A stretch of DNA of 18,004 nucleotides, taken from the NCBI GenBank assembly GCA_002366675.1, contig DFBO01000050.1:19604-37607 (forward strand). Direction: 5' to 3'. The notes below the pieces were generated by a model. That model was not told the origin of the DNA and did not search any database. It worked only from the letters and a program-made list of their open reading frames with translations. Both the position numbers and the translations under genes were made by a program. Positions within the stretch are counted from its first letter, which is position 1. Each line of letters starts with the position of its first letter. The DNA comes from Flavobacteriaceae bacterium UBA3078. Lineage in GTDB: Bacteria; Bacteroidota; Bacteroidia; Flavobacteriales; Flavobacteriaceae. Shown one piece after another: positions 14,156 through 18,004 of this stretch.

Positions 14156-14776
14156 ATGAAAAAAATAATTTTTAGTGCTCTAATCGCATTTTTATTTGTT
14201 TTTAATGCTCAGGCACAAGACAGTATCACTGAAACAACAAATGATTATAGTAAATGGCAAGCTCGTTTTAGAGTAATAGCTGTAATTCCTTCACCAGGAG
14301 ATGATATCGATGGCGCAGATGTTGATATATCAACTTCTTTTGTTCCAGAATTAGACTTTACGTATTTCTTTACAAAAAACATTGCAGCCGAATTAATTTT
14401 AGCGACTACTAAACATAATGTCGATATTCCAGTTTTGGATGCAGATTTAGGTCATGTTTGGTTATTACCTCCAACATTAAATTTGCAATACCATTTTTAT
14501 GCAGGAGATTTTAAACCATATATAGGTGCTGGTATTAATTACACCATTTTTTACGGCGTGGATGAAGGAGATTTTGATGAAATTGATTATGAAAATTCAT
14601 TTGGTTTTTCTTTCCAAGCAGGAGTTGATTATAACATAAATGATAAATTGTTTTTAAACTTAGATTTTAAACAGTTATTACTCTCAACAGATGTAACTGT
14701 TAATGATTCACCTGAAGATGTAGAAGTAGATATAAACCCAATTGTTATAGGTGTTGGTATTGGAATGAGGTTTTAA
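14156..14776 (+). CDS. OmpW-type outer-membrane beta-barrel protein
   Basis: The 206-residue protein has a signal peptide (MKKIIFSALIAFLFVFNAQA, cut before QD) and ends in a terminal phenylalanine (GIGMRF), as beta-barrel proteins do for outer-membrane assembly. OmpW features are the early WQARFRVIAVIPSPGDD, VWLLPPTLNLQYHF (101-114), KPYIGAGINYTIFY (120-133) and a last strand INPIVIGVGIGMRF. Alternating hydrophobic strands fit a small eight-stranded barrel. OmpW proteins form narrow channels for small hydrophobic compounds. The predicted loops are very acidic: 49-57, 135-147 and 183-192. It is a single gene with its own promoter and terminator. Confidence 0.9.
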   Translation: MKKIIFSALIAFLFVFNAQAQDSITETTNDYSKWQARFRVIAVIPSPGDDIDGADVDISTSFVPELDFTYFFTKNIAAELILATTKHNVDIPVLDADLGHVWLLPPTLNLQYHFYAGDFKPYIGAGINYTIFYGVDEGDFDEIDYENSFGFSFQAGVDYNINDKLFLNLDFKQLLLSTDVTVNDSPEDVEVDINPIVIGVGIGMRF

Positions 14777-14800
14777 GAATTTGAAAACTATTAATAAATA

Positions 14801-14839
14801 AAAAGCAACGTGCCTCTTTTTTAGATTTACGTTGCTTTT
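14801..14839. terminator. Bidirectional hairpin terminator between the OmpW gene and clpB
   Basis: A perfect 11-bp stem, AAAAGCAACGT (14801-14811) with ACGTTGCTTTT (14829-14839), encloses a 17-nt loop. The A-rich left arm and T-rich right arm make it work on both strands, which suits its place between converging genes: 25 nt after the OmpW stop and 77 nt from the clpB stop. Confidence 0.85.
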
Positions 14840-14915
14840 CTACAATTAACTAACCAACTAATATGAATAACGTGAGCATTACATATTTATTTTATTATGT
14901 ATGCATAATATTTTT

Positions 14916-17525
14916 TTAAAACTCTTCAGTCGCCAAATTGTTTTGGTTTCTAAACACTAAATTACCATCAAAAGCATCAAGTAAAATAATACTATCTGTT
15001 GTTACTTGACCACTTAATATTTCTTTGCTTAAAGCATTCAGTACTTCTTTTTGAATAACTCTTTTTACAGGTCTAGCTCCATATTCTGGATTATATCCTT
15101 TGTCTGCTAAATAGGCGATAGCTTCTTTAGTAGCATCAAACGTGATGTTTTGTTGTGCTAATATTTTTGTAACTCCTTTTAATTGTAGCCCAACTATGTC
15201 TGTAATGTTATCTTTTGACAAAGGAGTAAACATAATTGTGTCGTCTATTCTGTTTAAGAATTCGGGTCTCACACTTTGTTTTAATAAGGCTAATACGTCA
15301 ATTTTTGCTGCTTCAATAGCAGAATCTATATCTTTTGTAGCTTCAAAACGTTCTTGAATTATTGTACTTCCCATATTAGAAGTCATAATAATAATGGTGT
15401 TTTTAAAGTCTGCAACTCGGCCTTTATTATCTGTTAATCTTCCTTCGTCTAAAACCTGTAATAAAATATTAAATGTATCAGGATGCGCTTTTTCAATTTC
15501 ATCTAGTAACACTACAGAGTAAGGCTTTCTTCGAACAGCTTCAGTAAGTTGACCACCTTCATCATAACCAACATAGCCTGGAGGAGCACCAATTAATCTA
15601 CTTACAGCATGACGTTCTTGGTATTCACTCATGTCTATTCTGGTCATCGCGTTTTCATCATCGAATAGATATTCTGCTAACGCTTTTGCTAATTCAGTTT
15701 TTCCAACACCTGTGGTTCCAAGAAACAAAAAGGTTCCTATTGGTTTTTGCGGATTTTGTAAACCTGATCTGGAACGTCTTACAGCATCACTTACAGCAAC
15801 AATAGCCTCTTCTTGTCCAACAACACGTTTGTGTAATTCGTCTTCAAGCTTTAATAGTTTTTCACGTTCGCTCTGTATCATTTTGGTAACAGGAATACCA
15901 GTCCATTTTGCTACTACATCTGCAATATCTTCATAAGTCACTTCTTCTTTAATTAATGAGCTTTCAGATTGATTTTCTAGTAAATTTTTTTGAAGTTTTT
16001 CTAAATCTTCTTGAGCCTCTTTGATTTTTCCATATCGAATTTCAGCTACTTTACCATAGTCTCCTTCGCGTTCAGCACGTTCGGCCTCTAGTTTATAATC
16101 TTCGATATTTGCTTTAGCAGTTTGTATATTATCAACTACTTCTTTTTCACTTTTCCATTTGGCATTTATCTCGTTTCTTTCTTCTTTTAAATTCGCTAAG
16201 TCAGAACGCAATGATTTTAATTTTATCTCATCTTTCTCACGCTTAATAGCTTCTATTTCAATTTCAAGCTGCATGATTTTTCTATCTAAAACATCTAATT
16301 CTTCAGGTTTTGAATTTATTTCCATTCGCAGTTTTGAAGCTGCTTCATCCATTAGATCAATGGCTTTGTCTGGTAAAAAACGATTGGTAATATAGCGTTC
16401 AGATAATTCTACTGCGCCAATAATGGCTTCGTCTTTAATTCTAACTTTATGGTGAGTTTCGTATTTTTCTTTAATACCTCTTAAAATTGAGATAGCACTT
16501 TCTGTATCTGGCTCATTAACCATAACTTTTTGAAAACGTCTTTCTAATGCCTTGTCTTTTTCAAAATATTTTTGATATTCGTCTAATGTGGTTGCTCCAA
16601 TAGCTCTTAGTTCGCCACGTGCTAATGCTGGTTTTAGAATGTTAGCAGCATCCATTGCACCTTGTCCACCACCAGCACCAACTAATGTGTGGATTTCATC
16701 AATGAATAATACAATATCACCATCAGAAGTAGTTACTTCTTTTATAACAGCTTTTAACCGTTCTTCAAACTCGCCTTTATATTTGGCGCCAGCAATAAGT
16801 GCTCCCATATCAAGGGCGAAAATTTGTTTGTCTATCAGGTTTTCAGGAATATCTCCATCTACAATTCTATGTGCTAAACCTTCAGCAATAGCTGTTTTAC
16901 CAGTTCCAGGTTCTCCAACTAAAATGGGATTGTTCTTGGTTCTTCTTGATAGAATTTGAAGAATTCTTCGAATTTCCTCGTCACGACCAATTACTGGATC
17001 TAATTTTCCATCTTTTGCTAATTGGTTTAAGTTTTTAGCGTATTTGTTTAATGCATTATAGGTTTCTTCCTGACTTTGCGATGTTACTTTATCTCCTTTT
17101 CTTATCTCCTCAATGCTTGACAAAAGACCTTTTTCTGTTACTCCTTGATCTTTGAGCATTTGAGCAATTTTACTCTTGGATTTAAAAATAGCCAAGATTA
17201 AATGTTCGATAGAAACAAAGTCGTCTTTCATTTTTTTAGCAATAATCGACGCTTCGTTTAAACTTTTTGTTGTTTCACGAGATAACATAATATCTCCACC
17301 AGAGACTTTTGGTAAACTTTCTAACTGTTTATCTAATGCCTGATTTAAGACTGAGATATTTACATTTACTTTCTTTAGAATAAAAGGTAATACGTTTTCG
17401 TCAACTTCAGAAATAGCTTTAAAAAGATGCTCGTTTTCTATTTGTTGATGTCTATAGCCCTGAGTAAGCTGTTGTGCTTGCTGGATAGCTTCTTGCGATT
17501 TTATGGTATAATTATTTAAATTCAT
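14916..17525 (-). CDS. clpB: ATP-dependent chaperone ClpB
   Basis: ClpB is a hexameric AAA+ disaggregase that works with DnaK to rescue aggregated proteins after heat or other stress. Chosen-start numbering: the N-terminal Clp repeat domain spans about 1-145. The first ATPase domain has Walker A GEPGTGKT (204-211), Walker B VLFIDE (272-277) and the KYKGEFEERL pore loop. A long charged coiled-coil middle domain at about 400-515 separates ClpB from ClpA/ClpC. The second ATPase domain has GTTGVGKT (603-610), the GYVG pore loop (650-653) and VVLLDEIEKAHPD. The chain has 869 residues, a full-length form. The frame extends to 17546, but MNLNNYTIKSQEAIQ starting at 17525 is the expected N-terminus. 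Its upstream spacer holds dyads that may be heat-shock operators. Confidence 0.97.
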   Translation of the reverse strand: MNLNNYTIKSQEAIQQAQQLTQGYRHQQIENEHLFKAISEVDENVLPFILKKVNVNISVLNQALDKQLESLPKVSGGDIMLSRETTKSLNEASIIAKKMKDDFVSIEHLILAIFKSKSKIAQMLKDQGVTEKGLLSSIEEIRKGDKVTSQSQEETYNALNKYAKNLNQLAKDGKLDPVIGRDEEIRRILQILSRRTKNNPILVGEPGTGKTAIAEGLAHRIVDGDIPENLIDKQIFALDMGALIAGAKYKGEFEERLKAVIKEVTTSDGDIVLFIDEIHTLVGAGGGQGAMDAANILKPALARGELRAIGATTLDEYQKYFEKDKALERRFQKVMVNEPDTESAISILRGIKEKYETHHKVRIKDEAIIGAVELSERYITNRFLPDKAIDLMDEAASKLRMEINSKPEELDVLDRKIMQLEIEIEAIKREKDEIKLKSLRSDLANLKEERNEINAKWKSEKEVVDNIQTAKANIEDYKLEAERAEREGDYGKVAEIRYGKIKEAQEDLEKLQKNLLENQSESSLIKEEVTYEDIADVVAKWTGIPVTKMIQSEREKLLKLEDELHKRVVGQEEAIVAVSDAVRRSRSGLQNPQKPIGTFLFLGTTGVGKTELAKALAEYLFDDENAMTRIDMSEYQERHAVSRLIGAPPGYVGYDEGGQLTEAVRRKPYSVVLLDEIEKAHPDTFNILLQVLDEGRLTDNKGRVADFKNTIIIMTSNMGSTIIQERFEATKDIDSAIEAAKIDVLALLKQSVRPEFLNRIDDTIMFTPLSKDNITDIVGLQLKGVTKILAQQNITFDATKEAIAYLADKGYNPEYGARPVKRVIQKEVLNALSKEILSGQVTTDSIILLDAFDGNLVFRNQNNLATEEF

Positions 17526-17555
17526 GTTTATATTATTTTTTTTCATTCTTTGCTA

Positions 17556-17580
17556 GCATTTCGACTGCGCTCAATGCGAC
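17556..17580. repeat. Flavobacterial intergenic repeat, TTTCGACTGCGCTCAATG type
   Basis: The core TTTCGACTGCGCTCAATG is one I recognise from repeated spacers of Flavobacteriaceae. GCATT (17556-17560) and AATGC (17573-17577) pair around it to form a small hairpin. It lies within the likely clpB leader, about 30 nt before the start codon. Confidence 0.6.
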
Positions 17581-17650
17581 ACACAGAATGATGATTTTAT
17601 TTTTTATGTTTACACGAACTATAAGTCAATTACCTTACCAATTCAAGAAG

Positions 17651-17667
17651 TAAGACAAAATGTCTTA
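17651..17667. promoter_or_regulatory. Perfect 7-bp dyad TAAGACA-AAA-TGTCTTA upstream of clpB
   Basis: The 17-nt site is a perfect inverted repeat with a 3-nt centre, containing GAC-N5-GTC. It lies about 126-142 nt upstream of the clpB ATG. A shorter dyad with the same GAC-N5-GTC core is centred 32 bp further upstream. It could bind a dimeric regulator; identity unknown. Confidence 0.4.
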
Positions 17668-17684
17668 AAACACTAATAATAGCG

Positions 17685-17697
17685 TGACTTTTAGTCA
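17685..17697. promoter_or_regulatory. Second GAC-N5-GTC dyad (TGACT-TTT-AGTCA) upstream of clpB
   Basis: A perfect 5-bp inverted repeat with a 3-nt centre. Its core GAC-N5-GTC matches that of the dyad at 17651-17667. The centre-to-centre distance of 32 bp is close to three helical turns, so both sites would face the same side of the DNA. Confidence 0.35.
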
Positions 17698-17748
17698 GTT
17701 TGTAAGATTTTAAAAAGGAAACGACTGAATGTATTCAAATGTCATTTC

Positions 17749-17797
17749 GAGTGATTTTATTCGAAAAAAAATGTATTGAGAAGTCATTGTCCTCGAT
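17749..17797. repeat. Flavobacterial intergenic repeat, GTCATTTCGAGTGATTTT type
   Basis: The element begins TGTCATTTCGAGTGATTTT, has an A-rich centre with TTCGAA, and ends GTATTGAGAAGTCATTG. The GTCATTTCGAG...ATYGAGAAGTC frame is one I associate with dispersed hairpin repeats of Flavobacteriaceae. Pairing of ATTTT with AAAAT gives a weak inner stem. This copy looks degenerate. Confidence 0.5.
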
Positions 17798-17846
17798 TCA
17801 TTTCTTTCAAAAATACTCTAGCTGACGTCAATAAGTAATTAAGATT

Positions 17847-18004
17847 ATGGGATTATTTAATAAAATATTTAGTGGTTCATCTGAACCCAAAGAAGAAAAA
17901 TTATTGCCGTGGATAGCTTTAACTAAAGTTGACCAATTGCAAGAAATAGAAGAAAAGTCTAAAACTAAAACACAAGTTATATTTAAGCATTCAACACGTT
18001 GTGG
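17847..18004 (+). CDS. ytxJ: YtxJ-type bacilliredoxin, 3' end outside the window
   Basis: The first 52 codons are present. The product starts MGLFNKIFSG, then LPWIALTKVDQLQEIEEKS, then TQVIFKHSTRCG at the window edge. FKHSTRC with its single cysteine (about residue 51) is the signature of the YtxJ/BrxC family, monothiol thioredoxin-fold proteins. They are thought to remove bacillithiol from mixed disulfides. Its presence suggests that the organism makes bacillithiol; the biosynthesis genes are not in the window. It is divergent from clpB. The start at 17847 is the only ATG that fits the family N-terminus. Confidence 0.88.
   Translation, partial: MGLFNKIFSGSSEPKEEKLLPWIALTKVDQLQEIEEKSKTKTQVIFKHSTRC

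Larger units (their letters stand above)
17526..17846. other. Divergent spacer between clpB and ytxJ
   Basis: About 320 nt contain no gene. Reading from clpB it holds a REP-like repeat (17556-17580), two dyads (17651-17667 and 17685-17697), a second repeat (17749-17797), and an exact palindrome TGACGTCA (17823-17830) just before ytxJ. No convincing promoter is seen for either gene. A minus-strand TATTTTTG at 17808-17815 could be a distant clpB -7 element, and a weaker TATAGTTCG-like site lies near 17615-17623. Confidence 0.6.

Noticed and set aside
14777..14915. Possible small RNA gene between the OmpW gene and clpB
   Set aside because: The only structure is the shared terminator; no promoter precedes it and the remaining sequence is featureless AT-rich spacer.
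16588..16959. Open frame of 123 codons on the plus strand inside clpB
   Set aside because: It is antisense to the first ATPase domain of ClpB, rich in S, P and A from reversed codons, and has no family features or start signals.
17823..17830. Exact palindrome TGACGTCA before ytxJ
   Set aside because: An isolated 8-bp palindrome is easily due to chance, and no second site or promoter context supports it.

Overview
The window is ordinary chromosomal DNA of a member of the Bacteroidota, most likely the family Flavobacteriaceae. Three things point there. The base composition is AT-rich. Several genes have candidate promoters of the Bacteroidota type (TAnnTTTG near -7). The protein families also fit: DUF3857 transglutaminase-like, DUF6503 lipoprotein, an OmpW-type porin, a YtxJ bacilliredoxin and an exonuclease/GIY-YIG fusion. 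The spacers carry short hairpin repeats that I recognise from flavobacterial intergenic regions. I see no phage, transposon, CRISPR array, rRNA or tRNA gene and no defence cassette.

Positions 1-5956 (minus strand) hold a tightly packed block. In transcription order it runs yggS, exonuclease/GIY-YIG nuclease, DUF3857 protein, voltage-gated-type ion channel, miaA, then a secreted NTF2-like protein cut by the window edge. Gaps are at most 26 nt and three junctions overlap, so the block is probably one transcription unit. The nuclease has no ATG, GTG or TTG at its expected start, and an ATT codon sits exactly where the start should be.

Positions 6054-9342 (minus strand) hold a DUF1015 protein, a 3-hydroxybutyryl-CoA dehydrogenase and a Gfo/Idh/MocA oxidoreductase, separated by short spacers with small repeats. 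Positions 9483-11126 hold pcm (plus strand, probable TTG start), which meets a secreted NTF2-like protein tail to tail, then smpB on the minus strand.

Positions 11215-13893 hold a DUF6503 lipoprotein on the plus strand. It is convergent with a minus-strand nucleoside-salvage set, deoC then deoD, followed by an exported histidine phosphatase. DeoD and DeoC act in sequence: phosphorolysis of deoxynucleosides, then (after a mutase not seen here) cleavage of deoxyribose-5-phosphate.

Positions 14156-17525 hold an OmpW-type outer-membrane protein (plus) facing the disaggregase ClpB (minus), with a perfect hairpin terminator between their ends. Upstream of ompW is a CRP/FNR-like dyad placed about where a class II activator would bind. 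Upstream of clpB is a 320-nt spacer with two GAC-N5-GTC dyads 32 bp apart and two repeat elements. The window ends inside ytxJ. I do not see a new multi-gene system. The best leads are the ATT start, the ompW and clpB control regions and the zinc-ribbon tail on the channel.
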